A stretch of DNA of 64,000 bases from Stenotrophomonas maltophilia (GCF_013464485.1 NZ_RAUX01000036.1:1-64000), one strand, 5' to 3'; positions 15,846-25,595 are shown, counted from the first letter of the stretch. Notes: a model not told the origin generated them from the sequence alone. Numbers and translations: made by a program.

Positions 15846-18227
15846 ATGACCCGCGGCCTGGGCTTGCGATTTGTATTGCTGACGGGAATGGCGATCGGTC
15901 TTGTCGCATTGTCCGCGTTGATCCAGGAACTGCAGGCGGCCTCCACCGCGTGGATCGCCGGCCAGGGTTACTGGTCGCGGGGGCAGCAGGATGCGACCGC
16001 TGCGCTGAGCCGCTATCTGGCACGCGGCCATGCGCAGGACCTGGACGACGCGCGGCAGGCCCTGAGGATTCCACTGGGCGATCTGCAGGCGAGGCTGGCG
16101 CTGGAGCAGGCGGCTCCGGACGAGGAGAAGGCCAGGCAGGGGTTCCTGCAAGGGGGCAATGCGCGCGCCGATATTCCACGCCTGGTGTTCTCGTTCCGCT
16201 ACGCACGTGATATCGGCGCCTTCCGTGAAGCGACCGCATTGTGGCGCCAGAGCGATGGTGATCTGCTGGCAGTGCAGCGGCTGATTGCGGAACTGCAGTC
16301 GCGGCACGTCGAAGGCGGGATGCCGGTGGCGGCGCGCGATCAGTACCTGCAGCAATTGCGCGATCTCGATCGTCGCCTGCAGGTGCAGGCGCAGGCATTC
16401 TCCCAGGCGTTGCTGCGCATGGCCACGATGGTCCGGATCGCAACGCTGGTGGTGGGCGGACTGTCGGTGCTGGCGATCAGCCTGATGGCGGTGGCCCTTG
16501 CACGCCGCGTCGGCAAGGATCTGACCGAGCACGAGAGCCGCTTCCGTGCAGCCTTCTACCAGGCCAATGTCGGCATGCTGAAGCTCGACACCGAAGGCAA
16601 GGTGGTCGAAGCCAACCAGGCCATGGCCGATATCCTCGACTACCGGCGTGACGTGCTGCTGCAGATGTCACTGCGGGATCTGTTGATGGAGGGGGAGCTG
16701 GTCATCGACGGGGTCGGGCGCATTGACTGGGATCGGCAGCTGCGGCCCAGCGAGCTGCGCTTCTGCCGCCGCGATGGCAGCCTGGTGTGGGGACGCTGGA
16801 GTGGAACCGGCGTGCGCAGTACCGGCGGTGGCCTGTCGGTGTTTGCGATCATCGAGGATGTCAGCCAGAACCACGCCCTGGCGCGCGAGATCGAACACCA
16901 TGCCAGCCACGATCCTCTGACTGGTCTGATCAATCGCCGCGAGATCGAGAGACTGCTCGAGCGCGCACTGCTGCAGGTCCGCTGCGATGGCGGCACGCAC
17001 GCGCTGTGCTACATCAACCTGGACCACTTCAAACTGGTCAATGACAGCTTCGGCCATGCAGCCGGCGATCAGATGCTGCGAAGCTTCGCCGACTACCTGG
17101 TGGCCGCAGTACGCGACGGTGACTGGGTCGGGCGACTTGGCGCCGATGAGTTCGCGGTCTTCCTCGCCCATGCCGGTCAGGATGAAGCCAAGCGCGTTCT
17201 GCAGCGGGTGATCCGCAACCTGGGCCAGGCGACGTTCCCGATCAGCGAGGGCAGCCCACAACTGAGCTGCAGCGTGGGCGTGGTCGAGGTCAGTGCGGAT
17301 GCGCCCGACGTGAACTGGCTGATGAGCGCCGCCGACAGCGCCTGTTACGCGGCCAAGCAGGCCGGGCGCAATCGCGTTCACTGCTTCAATGAGAACCGCA
17401 TGGCGCTGGAAGAGCGGCGCCAGGAAGCCGAGCGGCTGCAGGGGGTCAGCCTGGCGATGGCCGAGAACCGCATGCTGCTGTACGCGCAGCGCATTGCACG
17501 GGTGGGCGATCCGTCCTACCTGCACTACGAAGTGCTGGTGCGCATGCGCGGCAGCGATGGCAGCCTGCACATGCCCGGCCAGTTCATGCCGGCGGTGGAA
17601 CGCTATGGCATGGCGGTGGCGTTGGACCGGCATGTGCTCGGGCTGCTGTTCCGCCACCTGCAGGTATGCCCGGCGCATGTTCGCCAGTTGGGGCTGTGCA
17701 ACGTCAACGTATCCGCACAGTCGATTGCCGAACCGGGCTTCCTCGCCTTCGTCTGCGATCTGCTGGAACGCAACCGCGCGCTGGCCTCCAAGCTGTGCTT
17801 CGAGATCACCGAGACTGCTGCGATCAGCAACCTCAGCCAGGCCCGCGCTTTCATCGACGCAGTGAAGGCACGCGGTTGCCGGATGGCGCTGGATGACTTC
17901 GGTTCCGGCCTGTCCTCATTCGGCTATCTGCGTCAGTTGCCGGCGGACATCCTGAAGATCGATGGCGCCTTCGTGCGCGACATGGATACCGATCCGGTCA
18001 GCCATGCCACGGTCCGTGCGATCAGCGAGCTCGGGCGTGAGCTGCAGATGGAAGTGGTGGCCGAGTGGGTGGAGACCGCGGAGGTTGCTGGTGCGCTGAC
18101 CCGGCTGGGTGTGCAGGGCCTGCAGGGCTACGCGATCGAGCGGCCGCAGCCGCTGGAACGGATGACCCTGAGTGACCTGAGGCCGGTCCGCCTGGTGGCG
18201 GTGAAGGGGCCTCCGGCCGCTGGCTGA
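15846..18227 (+). CDS. Membrane PAS-GGDEF-EAL protein (c-di-GMP phosphodiesterase/receptor)
   Basis: A 793-residue inner-membrane protein. Two membrane segments (about 8-28 and 198-220) flank a periplasmic helical sensor, followed by a PAS domain (about 235-350), GGDEF (about 365-520) and EAL (about 535-780). The GGDEF site reads GADEF, so cyclase activity is doubtful, but the RxxD inhibitory site (RDGD) stands five residues before it. The EAL site looks intact: EVLVR, NVNVSAQS, EITET, ALDDFGSG, ILKIDG and EVVAEWVET. It is therefore probably a c-di-GMP-degrading enzyme with a regulatory GGDEF. An ATG 14 codons upstream with a G-rich leader is an alternative start. Confidence 0.87.
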   Translation: MTRGLGLRFVLLTGMAIGLVALSALIQELQAASTAWIAGQGYWSRGQQDATAALSRYLARGHAQDLDDARQALRIPLGDLQARLALEQAAPDEEKARQGFLQGGNARADIPRLVFSFRYARDIGAFREATALWRQSDGDLLAVQRLIAELQSRHVEGGMPVAARDQYLQQLRDLDRRLQVQAQAFSQALLRMATMVRIATLVVGGLSVLAISLMAVALARRVGKDLTEHESRFRAAFYQANVGMLKLDTEGKVVEANQAMADILDYRRDVLLQMSLRDLLMEGELVIDGVGRIDWDRQLRPSELRFCRRDGSLVWGRWSGTGVRSTGGGLSVFAIIEDVSQNHALAREIEHHASHDPLTGLINRREIERLLERALLQVRCDGGTHALCYINLDHFKLVNDSFGHAAGDQMLRSFADYLVAAVRDGDWVGRLGADEFAVFLAHAGQDEAKRVLQRVIRNLGQATFPISEGSPQLSCSVGVVEVSADAPDVNWLMSAADSACYAAKQAGRNRVHCFNENRMALEERRQEAERLQGVSLAMAENRMLLYAQRIARVGDPSYLHYEVLVRMRGSDGSLHMPGQFMPAVERYGMAVALDRHVLGLLFRHLQVCPAHVRQLGLCNVNVSAQSIAEPGFLAFVCDLLERNRALASKLCFEITETAAISNLSQARAFIDAVKARGCRMALDDFGSGLSSFGYLRQLPADILKIDGAFVRDMDTDPVSHATVRAISELGRELQMEVVAEWVETAEVAGALTRLGVQGLQGYAIERPQPLERMTLSDLRPVRLVAVKGPPAAG

Positions 18228-18336
18228 ACGGCGCACGGCGACTTTGGTCTACACATGCGCGGCGTGCCCGGCTGCGATAATGCGCGCCAGGGGCGACGCG
18301 CAGTGGGCGCGGACGTAAGCAGGAACAGGATGTGGC

Positions 18337-20001
18337 GTGGGCGTCAGGCAGTGGCGGTACGAAACAGGGGCGCTGCTGGTCGTCCTGCTGATGGGAGTGT
18401 TGCTTCCCGGTCTGGTGCACGCGCGCCTGGCCGAGGCCGGCCGGGATTTCCTGCTGGTTGGCGCACCGACGGACGAACCGACACCCCATCGTGGCTGTAC
18501 GCCCGCGATGCTGGCCGGGCCGCGCGAGCAGGTAGAGGTACCGGCGCCGCCCGGGGGCTGGTCGGGGCAACCCCAGGCGCTGGATGTGTTCAACGTGTTC
18601 GCTGGCGAAGTCCGCGTACAGCATGGTGACCGCGAGATCTGCGGCAACATGCACGATGCGCGCACCCGTGATTCGCGCTTCCGCGCCGGCATCGGCCTGG
18701 TGGCGGTGCCAGCGGCAGGCAGCCATGAGCCGTTCCTGGTGTCGTGGCAGGCGCCGCTGAAAGCGCGCTGGGTGCCAACCTTGCGGCTGGGGGCGCCCAG
18801 TCCGGTCCAGCAGAACGATACCGCCCGCCTGCTGGTGCGCGCGGCCTGCATCGCGGTGGCGATCGCGCTGGCGCTGTCGGCATTGATGGCCTACCTGACC
18901 ACCCGTGACCGCAGCTTCCTGGTCTACATCGGCGCGACGATCGTGGTGGTGGTGTGGCAGGCGGTTCTTGGCGGCTTGAGCGGCTACCCCGAACCGTGGC
19001 TGCCGGTGGGCGAGCGCGGCGCATGGTGGCTGCTGGCGCTGACCGCCGCGACCCAGGCGCTGGTACTGCCCGCTCTGTGGCGCCTCAACGGCGGGGACCG
19101 CTTGCTGCCGCGCTCGCGGCCGGCACAGCAGGCTGTGCTGTGGGGCCTGATGGGACTGGCCGCGCTGGTGCCGTGGCTGCGCTGGGACACCCTGGCGCTG
19201 GTCGCGCAGAGCCTGCAGCTGACCTTCATCCTCGGTTGCCTGTTGTCACTGGCCGCTGGCATGCGTGCCTGGTTGCGCGGTGACTGCTGGGCGTTGGCGG
19301 GCCTGGCGGCGCTGGTGCCACTGCTGGTGATGATCGCAGCCGATGCCAGCAGTGCGGGGTGGCTGCTGGAGTACCGGGTGGAAGCACTGCAGCTGTCGGT
19401 GACCTGGCTGCTGATGATGGCCGCCTATGCCATGAACCAGCGGTTGGGCCGGCTGCGCCAGCAGCGCGATGAACTGCGCCAGCTGGCCGAAACCGATGGC
19501 CTGACCGGGCTGCCCAACCGCCGGGCCGGCCTGCAGCAGCTGGCCCGTCACCTGGCACAGGTCGACCGTGAGCGCGGCCCGTTGGTGATCGGCTTCCTCG
19601 ACATCGACCTGTTCAAGGACATCAACGACCGCCATGGCCACGCGGTGGGCGACCAGGTGCTGGTGGCGGTAGCGCGAGCCCTGCGCACGGCAGTCCGCAG
19701 CCAGGACGAAGTGGTGCGGATGGGCGGCGAGGAGTTCCTGCTGCTGATGCCGGGCATGCCGCGCGAGGCGGCGTCGGCGCGCCTGGACCGCCTGCGCCAG
19801 CGCATCACCGAAGCCGGCCAGGCCCTGCAGGTGCCGGGCCTGGAAGTGACCGCCAGCATCGGACTGGCGCAGTGGCGGCCGGGTGAGGATGACCTGGCCG
19901 GGCTACTGCGGCGGGCCGACCATGCCATGTACGTGGCCAAGCGGGCGGGTCGCAACCGGGTGTTCGACGGCGAAGAGCTCGATCCGCCGGCCCCGGCATG
20001 A
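18337..20001 (+). CDS. Diguanylate cyclase with 7TM (7TMR-DISM-like) membrane region
   Basis: A 554-residue membrane protein starting at GTG after AGGAACAGGA. A signal-like segment is followed by a periplasmic domain to about 165, seven hydrophobic segments (about 170-370), a short coiled linker and a GGDEF domain (about 385-545). The active site is MGGEEF and the RxxD inhibitory site (RSQD) lies five residues before it, so it should make c-di-GMP with product feedback. It lies about 110 bases after the GGDEF-EAL gene, giving a synthesis/degradation neighbour pair. Confidence 0.87.
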   Translation: MGVRQWRYETGALLVVLLMGVLLPGLVHARLAEAGRDFLLVGAPTDEPTPHRGCTPAMLAGPREQVEVPAPPGGWSGQPQALDVFNVFAGEVRVQHGDREICGNMHDARTRDSRFRAGIGLVAVPAAGSHEPFLVSWQAPLKARWVPTLRLGAPSPVQQNDTARLLVRAACIAVAIALALSALMAYLTTRDRSFLVYIGATIVVVVWQAVLGGLSGYPEPWLPVGERGAWWLLALTAATQALVLPALWRLNGGDRLLPRSRPAQQAVLWGLMGLAALVPWLRWDTLALVAQSLQLTFILGCLLSLAAGMRAWLRGDCWALAGLAALVPLLVMIAADASSAGWLLEYRVEALQLSVTWLLMMAAYAMNQRLGRLRQQRDELRQLAETDGLTGLPNRRAGLQQLARHLAQVDRERGPLVIGFLDIDLFKDINDRHGHAVGDQVLVAVARALRTAVRSQDEVVRMGGEEFLLLMPGMPREAASARLDRLRQRITEAGQALQVPGLEVTASIGLAQWRPGEDDLAGLLRRADHAMYVAKRAGRNRVFDGEELDPPAPA

Positions 20002-20035
20002 AGCGCAGCGGGCGGCGATGCCGGATAATGGACCG

Positions 20036-20758
20036 ATGACCACCCGACTCAACAAACATATCGCCGACACCGGCTTCTGCTCCCGCCGCGAGGCCGATCG
20101 CCTGATCGCCGCCCGCCGCGTCACCGTCAACGGTCACGCGGCCGGCACCGGTGCGGTGGTGGGCGAGGAAGACCAGGTGCTGGTCGACGGCCAGCCGCTG
20201 CGCGCGCGCGTGGCACGCAAGCCCGGCGCCCGCCGCCACGTCTACATTGCGCTGAACAAGCCGGTGGGCGTCACCTGCACCACCGAAACCTCGGTCAAGG
20301 GCAACATCGTCGACTTCGTCGGCCACGAACAGCGCATCTTCCCGATCGGGCGCCTGGACAAGGAGTCCGAGGGACTGATCCTGATGACCAGCAACGGCGA
20401 CATCGTCAACCAGATCCTGCGTGCCGAGAACGGCCACCAGAAGGAGTACCTGGTGGCGGTGAACAAGCCGGTCACCGACGAGTTCCTGCGTGGCATGGCG
20501 CGCGGCGTGCGCATCCACGACCAGATGACGCTGCCGTGCAAGACCTCGCGCATCGCCAAGTTCGGATTCCGCATCACCCTGCAGCAGGGACTGAACCGGC
20601 AGATCCGCCTAATGGCCGCCGAATTCGGCTATCGCGTGACCCAGCTGCGCCGCGTGCGCATCGACAACATCAAGATCGGTGCGCTGAAGCCGGGCCAGTG
20701 GCGCAACCTGACCGAGCAGGAGCTGCAGGGCCTGCTGCCGAAGCAGCTGGACTGGTAA
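20036..20758 (+). CDS. rluF: 23S rRNA pseudouridine synthase RluF-like
   Basis: A 240-residue RNA-modifying enzyme with an N-terminal S4 domain (LNKHIADTGFCSRREADRLI) and an RsuA/RluF catalytic domain. The catalytic motif GRLDKESEGLILMTSNGD holds the active aspartate near residue 107. The segment YIALNKPVGVTCTTE and the tail QGLNRQIRLMAAEFGY fit the RluB/E/F group. RluF modifies U2604 of 23S rRNA. The ATG lies 35 bases after the preceding cyclase gene. Confidence 0.88.
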   Translation: MTTRLNKHIADTGFCSRREADRLIAARRVTVNGHAAGTGAVVGEEDQVLVDGQPLRARVARKPGARRHVYIALNKPVGVTCTTETSVKGNIVDFVGHEQRIFPIGRLDKESEGLILMTSNGDIVNQILRAENGHQKEYLVAVNKPVTDEFLRGMARGVRIHDQMTLPCKTSRIAKFGFRITLQQGLNRQIRLMAAEFGYRVTQLRRVRIDNIKIGALKPGQWRNLTEQELQGLLPKQLDW

Positions 20759-20763
20759 CGCGC

Positions 20764-20836
20764 GGTAGTGCCGGCCGCTGGCCGGCTGCACCAGGCATCG
20801 AATGAGCGCGGGATGCCGGCCAGCGGCCGGCACTCC
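20764..20836. repeat. SMAG palindrome pair, inverted
   Basis: GTAGTGCCGGCCGCTGGCCG and its inverted partner GCCGGCCAGCGGCCGGCAC lie 22 bases apart, just after the rluF stop. The pair can form one long cruciform. Confidence 0.85.
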
Positions 20837-20902
20837 CCGTTGTGCGGATTGCGCACCGGCATCAGCTAGACTCCGCAGTGACCTGCCGGAACGTGACGCT
20901 GC

Positions 20903-21973
20903 ATGATCAAGCCCGACAAGCCTGCCAACGAAGCCCTTCGGCTCGAGGCGCTGTACCGCTACCGGATCCTGGATTCGCAGCGCGAGAAGTCATTCGACGA
21001 CCTGGTCGCGATCGCCAAGGCAGTCTGCGGTACCTCGATGGCGGCGGTGACCCTGATCGACGTCGAACGGCAGTGGTTCAAGTCGATCCAGGGCATCGAC
21101 GCGGCGGAAAACCTGCGCAGCGAATCGATGTGTGGCCACGCCATCCTGCAGCCGCAGGAAATCATGGTGGTCGAGGACGCGTTGCAGGACATCCGCTTCC
21201 ATGACAACCCGGTGGTGACCGGCGACCCGCACATCCGCTTCTACGCCGGTGCGCCACTGATCAGTTCCGATGGCCTGCCACTGGGCACGTTGTGCGTGTT
21301 CGATGCACATCCGCAGCGCCTGCCCAGCGACAAGGCCGAGGCACTGGCCGCGCTGTCACGGCAGGTGATGCTGGTGATGGAGCTGCGCCGTTTCGCGCTC
21401 GACATCCAGAAGCACATGCTGGAACGCGATGACTACGAGCGCCTGTTGGCGGAGTACCAGGACGTGCTGCTGGCGCAGAATGCCGACCTGGCCGAGCAGA
21501 GCCGCACCGATGCGCTGACCGGCCTGCCCAACCGCCGCGCAATGGCGGCGGCACTGGAAGAGGCGGTGGTGAAGATCGATGGGCAACCGGGCGTCGCCTG
21601 CGTTGCGTTGCTCGACATCGATCATTTCAAGCACATCAATGATTTCCAGGGCCACGCTACAGGCGACCGGGTGCTGGCCGAGCTGGGCGTGCTGCTGCGC
21701 TCGCACTTCGCTGGCCGCGGCATGGCGGCGCGCTACGGCGGCGAGGAGTTCGTGGCGGTAATGCCGGGCACCGACCTGCACACGGCCGAACTGCAATGCG
21801 AGTTCCTGCGCCTGGCCGTGGCTGACCTGCCGCTTGGATTCCCGGTCACGGTCAGCATCGGTGTTGCCCAGCACCAGCCAGGTGAAAGCGTGGATGACAT
21901 GCTGGCGCGCGCCGACAAGGCGCTGTACCGGGCCAAGGGCAATGGTCGCAACCGGGTGGAACGGGCGGGCTGA
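20903..21973 (+). CDS. GAF-GGDEF diguanylate cyclase, soluble
   Basis: A 356-residue cytoplasmic protein. A GAF domain (about 25-165, with MAAVTLIDVERQWFKSIQG and FYAGAPLISSDGLPLGTLCV) joins through a helical linker to a GGDEF domain (about 195-350). The active site is YGGEEF, so cyclase activity is likely. No RxxD inhibitory site stands at the usual position, unlike its neighbours. It has no membrane segment, so its signal is a cytosolic ligand or redox cue. Confidence 0.9.
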   Translation: MIKPDKPANEALRLEALYRYRILDSQREKSFDDLVAIAKAVCGTSMAAVTLIDVERQWFKSIQGIDAAENLRSESMCGHAILQPQEIMVVEDALQDIRFHDNPVVTGDPHIRFYAGAPLISSDGLPLGTLCVFDAHPQRLPSDKAEALAALSRQVMLVMELRRFALDIQKHMLERDDYERLLAEYQDVLLAQNADLAEQSRTDALTGLPNRRAMAAALEEAVVKIDGQPGVACVALLDIDHFKHINDFQGHATGDRVLAELGVLLRSHFAGRGMAARYGGEEFVAVMPGTDLHTAELQCEFLRLAVADLPLGFPVTVSIGVAQHQPGESVDDMLARADKALYRAKGNGRNRVERAG

Positions 21974-22032
21974 GACACCGGCGACTCGCGCGCTGAACGC
22001 ATGCGACGTGTGGATGATTCGATGCCGTTCCA

Positions 22033-22056
22033 GTAGATCCACGCCATGCGTGGATG
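22033..22056. repeat. SMAG palindrome
   Basis: GTAGATCCACGCCATGCGTG followed by GATGC is the standard single SMAG form. It lies between the GAF-GGDEF gene and the AAA ATPase gene. Confidence 0.85.
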
Positions 22057-22136
22057 CTCTTCCCGATTCACGTCGCGTCGCAGCTCCTGCGATCAGAACC
22101 GGCCAGCATGACGTCCCTGTTCCCACGGACACAACC

Positions 22137-23297
22137 ATGCTGCAGACCCTGGCCATCGCCCACTATCGCTCGCTGCACGGGCTGGTACTGCCGCTGCAGC
22201 AGTTGAATGTGGTGACCGGCGACAATGGCAGTGGCAAATCCAGCCTGTACCGCGCGCTGCGCCTGCTGGCGGAGACCGCGCAGGGCGGCGTCGCGGCGGT
22301 TCTGGCCCGCGAAGGTGGGCTCGGTTCGGCGCTGTGGGCGGGGCCGGAAAAAATGGACCGTCGGGTTGCTGCCGGCGAAATCCCCTTGCAGGGCGGCCCA
22401 CGTCAGGAATCGGTGGGATTGAAGCTGGGCTTCACCACCGACGAGTTCGGCTATGCCATCGACCTGGGCTACCCACCGCCCAGCCGTTCGGCCTTCGCAC
22501 TGGACCCGCAGATCAAGGCCGAGGCGATCTGGGCCGGACCGTTCCTGCGCAGCGCCAACCTGCTGGTCGACCGACGTGGGGCAATGGTGCGGCAACGCCA
22601 TGCGCGCGGCTGGGATCTGGTCGATGACCGGTTGTCGCTGTTCGACAGTCTGTTCACCCAGGTTGGCGATCCGCAGCGCATGCCGGAAACCATCGCCCTG
22701 CGCGAGTACATCCGTCGCTGGCGCTTCTACGACCATTTCCGCAGCGACGCCGATGCCCCGGCACGGCAACCGACGATGGCCACGCGCACGCCGGTGCTGC
22801 ATCACGACGGTCGCGATCTGGCGGCGGCCTGGGTGACCATCCTCGAGATCGGTGATCCGGGCGGACTGGCGCGCAGCGTGGAGGATGCGTTCCCGGGCGC
22901 CACGGTGGGGTTCGAGGAACTGGACGGTCGACTCGCCCTGCGCTTCCACCAGCCGGGGTTGCTGCGCCCGTTGTCGATGGCCGAACTGTCCGACGGCACG
23001 TTGCGCTTTCTGCTGCTGGCCGCTGCACTGCACACGCCACGCCCGCCGCCGCTGCTGGTGCTCAACGAGCCGGAGACCAGCCTGCATCCGGACCTGCTGC
23101 CGGCGCTGGCGCGGCTGATCATCGCCGCCAGTGCACGCAGCCAGGTATGGGTGGTGTCACACGCCAGCCGCCTGATCGCGGCACTGGAACAGGCCCCGGG
23201 CTGCCATTCGCTGCATCTGTACAAGGAACAGGGCAGGACGTTGTTGAGCGGGCAGGGGCTGCTGGATGCCCCGGCATGGCATTGGCCGCAGCGCTGA
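22137..23297 (+). CDS. AAA-family ATPase (SMC/RecF-like, AAA_21)
   Basis: A 386-residue predicted ATPase. Walker A is GDNGSGKSSLYRAL near residue 25. A variable middle follows, then the signature region MAELSDGTLRFLLLAAAL near 285, Walker B LLVLNEPETSLHPDLLPAL near 305 and the switch histidine in VWVVSHASRL. The architecture matches stand-alone COG4637-type ATPases, some of which belong to nuclease or toxin systems. No nuclease or Toprim partner is adjacent here, so no defence role is claimed. It is a single gene ending in a SMAG. Confidence 0.8.
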   Translation: MLQTLAIAHYRSLHGLVLPLQQLNVVTGDNGSGKSSLYRALRLLAETAQGGVAAVLAREGGLGSALWAGPEKMDRRVAAGEIPLQGGPRQESVGLKLGFTTDEFGYAIDLGYPPPSRSAFALDPQIKAEAIWAGPFLRSANLLVDRRGAMVRQRHARGWDLVDDRLSLFDSLFTQVGDPQRMPETIALREYIRRWRFYDHFRSDADAPARQPTMATRTPVLHHDGRDLAAAWVTILEIGDPGGLARSVEDAFPGATVGFEELDGRLALRFHQPGLLRPLSMAELSDGTLRFLLLAAALHTPRPPPLLVLNEPETSLHPDLLPALARLIIAASARSQVWVVSHASRLIAALEQAPGCHSLHLYKEQGRTLLSGQGLLDAPAWHWPQR

Positions 23298-23315
23298 AAC
23301 GTCGATGCACGCCTG

Positions 23316-23340
23316 GTAGATCCACGCCATGCGTGGATGC
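23316..23340. repeat. SMAG palindrome
   Basis: GTAGATCCACGCCATGCGTG followed by GATGC fills the gap between two convergent genes. Confidence 0.85.
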
Positions 23341-23342
23341 AC

Positions 23343-24290
23343 TCAATCGGCGATGTTGCGCGCCTCGGCCGTGCCAAGGATTTCCGGATGCTGCACCGGC
23401 TTGCGGCGGTTCAACAAGGGGTGCAGGAACACCGCGCCGACGATGATCGCCACACCCAGGTAGAACCACGGCGTGACCTCGTGCTGCTCGCGTAGCAGCA
23501 CCACCGCCAGCACCACCGCGTAGACCGGTTCCAGGTTCGTCACCAGCTGCACTGTGTAGGCGCTCAGGTGGCGCAGCGCGACCAGGGCCAGGGCGAACGG
23601 CAGCAGCGTGCAGAAACCGGCCAGCACCAGCAGCAGGATGCCGTCGTGCAGGTCCGGAATGATCCACAACGGGCTGGCCAGCGCTGGCAGCAGGTAGGGC
23701 ATAAGGGGGGCCAGCAGGGTCAGCGTGAGGGTGCCGGCGCCCAGTTCCAGCGCGGTGACGGTAAGCGGATCGGCATGGCTGACCATGCGCTTGTTGAGCG
23801 AGCCGAACACCGCCACCAGCAACGCTGAGATCGCGCCGATCAATACCCCCAGGCGCATGCCATCGGGCACGCCACCGACCACCAGCGCCACGCCCGGCAG
23901 CACCGCCAGGCCGAAGGCCAGCTCACGCAGCTGGAACGGCCGCTTGGCAACCCACGGCTCGATGATGGAAGTGAACACCGGCGCCAGCGCGATGCAGGTG
24001 GCGGCCACCGAGGCATTGGCCAGCTTCACAGCCCCATAGAACGTCAGCCAGTGCAGGGCGACGAGCGCCCCGATGCCGGCGTAGCCCGCCACCAGCCGCA
24101 GGGGCAGGGTGTGCAGCCCGCGCCAGACCCGCGGCAGCAGGGCCAGCATCGCCGTCACCAGCAGCATGCGCCACCACACCAGCGGCAGCGCCGGCAGGGT
24201 GATCAACTTGCCGAGGATGGCGGTGACGCCCCACAGCAGGACACAGAAATGGATCTGCCACAGCGCTTTGCGGGTGTCGGGTGTGCTCAT
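23343..24290 (-). CDS. EamA/DMT-family transporter
   Basis: A 315-residue inner-membrane protein with ten hydrophobic segments in two EamA repeats. The N-terminal repeat has LLWGVTAILGKL and the second ends in LVTNLEPVYAVVLAVVLLRE, a typical EamA signature. The substrate is unknown; family members export amino acids or metabolites. It is the last gene of a minus-strand group with VOC and DUF72 genes, 34 bases after DUF72. Confidence 0.87.
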   Translation of the reverse strand: MSTPDTRKALWQIHFCVLLWGVTAILGKLITLPALPLVWWRMLLVTAMLALLPRVWRGLHTLPLRLVAGYAGIGALVALHWLTFYGAVKLANASVAATCIALAPVFTSIIEPWVAKRPFQLRELAFGLAVLPGVALVVGGVPDGMRLGVLIGAISALLVAVFGSLNKRMVSHADPLTVTALELGAGTLTLTLLAPLMPYLLPALASPLWIIPDLHDGILLLVLAGFCTLLPFALALVALRHLSAYTVQLVTNLEPVYAVVLAVVLLREQHEVTPWFYLGVAIIVGAVFLHPLLNRRKPVQHPEILGTAEARNIAD

Positions 24291-24324
24291 CCGCCTATTG
24301 TGAGGCAAGGCGATGACCGCAGCG

Positions 24325-25176
24325 CTATCCGCGTGAGGAATTGCTGGCCCCATCTACCCGCCGCTGCAGGGCCATCGCCGCCGCCGGGTTGCGTGCCTTG
24401 CCCGCACCAATGCACAGCAGGTAGACCTCGCGCGGCTCTGACGGTGCCGGCCCGGCCAGGCAGGGCAGCTCGTCCACCTGTTCGCCGCGTGACCAGTGGA
24501 GCGCGCGTTCGGCCCAGCGCTGCTGCACGGGTGCCGGCAGACCCTCGTTCAAGCGGGCCTGGCTGCGCTTGATCCTGGCGTAGACGAAGCCGGCACTGAC
24601 ATCGCCGTGTAATGGGGCCTCGTCGCTGTCCTCGATCACCAGCGCCACCCCGTGTCGACGGGCGGCAGCAACCAGTGCCGGGCCATGTGCCTCGGCATTG
24701 CGGACCTCCAACGCATGCTGCAGCGTCACCCCTTCCATTTGCTTCGGCAGCTGCGCCATCAGGGCACCCAATGCATCGGCATCGGCCGGATGGCGCGGAT
24801 CGAACTGCCACAGCAACGGGCCGAGCCGGTCATCGAGTGCAATCGCCGCCTGCAGGAAGGGCGTGGCAGCTTCCACCGTGCTGGACAGGTCGCGGCGCTG
24901 CACCAGATAGCGTGGTGCCTTCATCGAAAACCGGAAACCGTCGGGTGTCTGTGCGGCCCATTGCGCGCACTGCGCCGCGGTTGGCGTGCGGTAGAAGGTG
25001 CCGTTGATTTCGATGCAGCGCAGGGCACGGCTGGCGTGGGCCAGTTCTTCACGCTGGGGCAGGCCCACGGGGTAGAAAACGCCGCTGCGCCATTCGGGAA
25101 ACACCCAGCCACCAATGCCGCAGCGGATCTCCGCCTGCCGGGCGGTCGCGGTCACTGGCCGTGGTCCGCGCGCCAT
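24325..25176 (-). CDS. DUF72 family protein
   Basis: A 283-residue member of the DUF72 (YecE-like) family, with a TIM-barrel-like fold of unknown function. Typical features are GIGGWVFPEWRSGVFYP near the N-terminus, FYRTPTAAQCAQWAAQTPDGF and SMKAPRYLVQRRDL. The ATG overlaps the end of the upstream VOC gene by 25 bases, which suggests translational coupling. Confidence 0.87.
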   Translation of the reverse strand: MARGPRPVTATARQAEIRCGIGGWVFPEWRSGVFYPVGLPQREELAHASRALRCIEINGTFYRTPTAAQCAQWAAQTPDGFRFSMKAPRYLVQRRDLSSTVEAATPFLQAAIALDDRLGPLLWQFDPRHPADADALGALMAQLPKQMEGVTLQHALEVRNAEAHGPALVAAARRHGVALVIEDSDEAPLHGDVSAGFVYARIKRSQARLNEGLPAPVQQRWAERALHWSRGEQVDELPCLAGPAPSEPREVYLLCIGAGKARNPAAAMALQRRVDGASNSSRG

Positions 25177-25595
25177 GGGTCGTAGCTGCCGAACCACCAC
25201 AGATAGCCTTCCGGATCGGCGCAGGCGTAGCCGCGTCCGCCATAGTCCTGGTCGGCGATGTCGATGACGATGCGGGCGCCGGCGGCCTTGGCTCGCGCGT
25301 AGTGTGCGTCGGCGTCGGTGACGATCACACAGGCGCTCTGGGTCTGGCGGCCGCCGACCTCATCGGGCATCGCCGCGTGTTCGCTCCATGCGCTCTGATT
25401 GCTTGCCGAGCCGAGCATGATCATGCCGGTGCCGAAGGTCAGCTGCGCATGGAATACCGTATCGCCATCGGCGTAGACCGCCTGGGCATGGAAGCCGAAG
25501 GCGCGCTGCAGCCAGTCGATGGCGGCCTGCGCGTCGCGATAGCGCAGGCACGGAATGATGGTGGAGCCGTTGCTCGGTTGGCCGTTCCCGCCCAT
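25152..25595 (-). CDS. VOC-superfamily protein (glyoxalase/PhnB-like)
   Basis: A 147-residue protein with two beta-alpha-beta-beta-beta units. The first has TIIPCLRYRDAQAAIDWLQR and the second ACVIVTDADAHYARAKAAGA and ends GYACADPEGYLWWFGSYDPW. This is the PhnB-like branch of the vicinal oxygen chelate family, which covers glyoxalases, dioxygenases and resistance proteins. The substrate cannot be assigned. It is the first gene of the group with DUF72 and EamA. Confidence 0.85.
   Translation of the reverse strand: MGGNGQPSNGSTIIPCLRYRDAQAAIDWLQRAFGFHAQAVYADGDTVFHAQLTFGTGMIMLGSASNQSAWSEHAAMPDEVGGRQTQSACVIVTDADAHYARAKAAGARIVIDIADQDYGGRGYACADPEGYLWWFGSYDPWRADHGQ

Noticed and set aside
22137-23297. 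Anti-phage defence system around the AAA ATPase
   Set aside because: Neighbours are ordinary genes and SMAG repeats; no nuclease, reverse transcriptase, Toprim or toxin-like partner is present.
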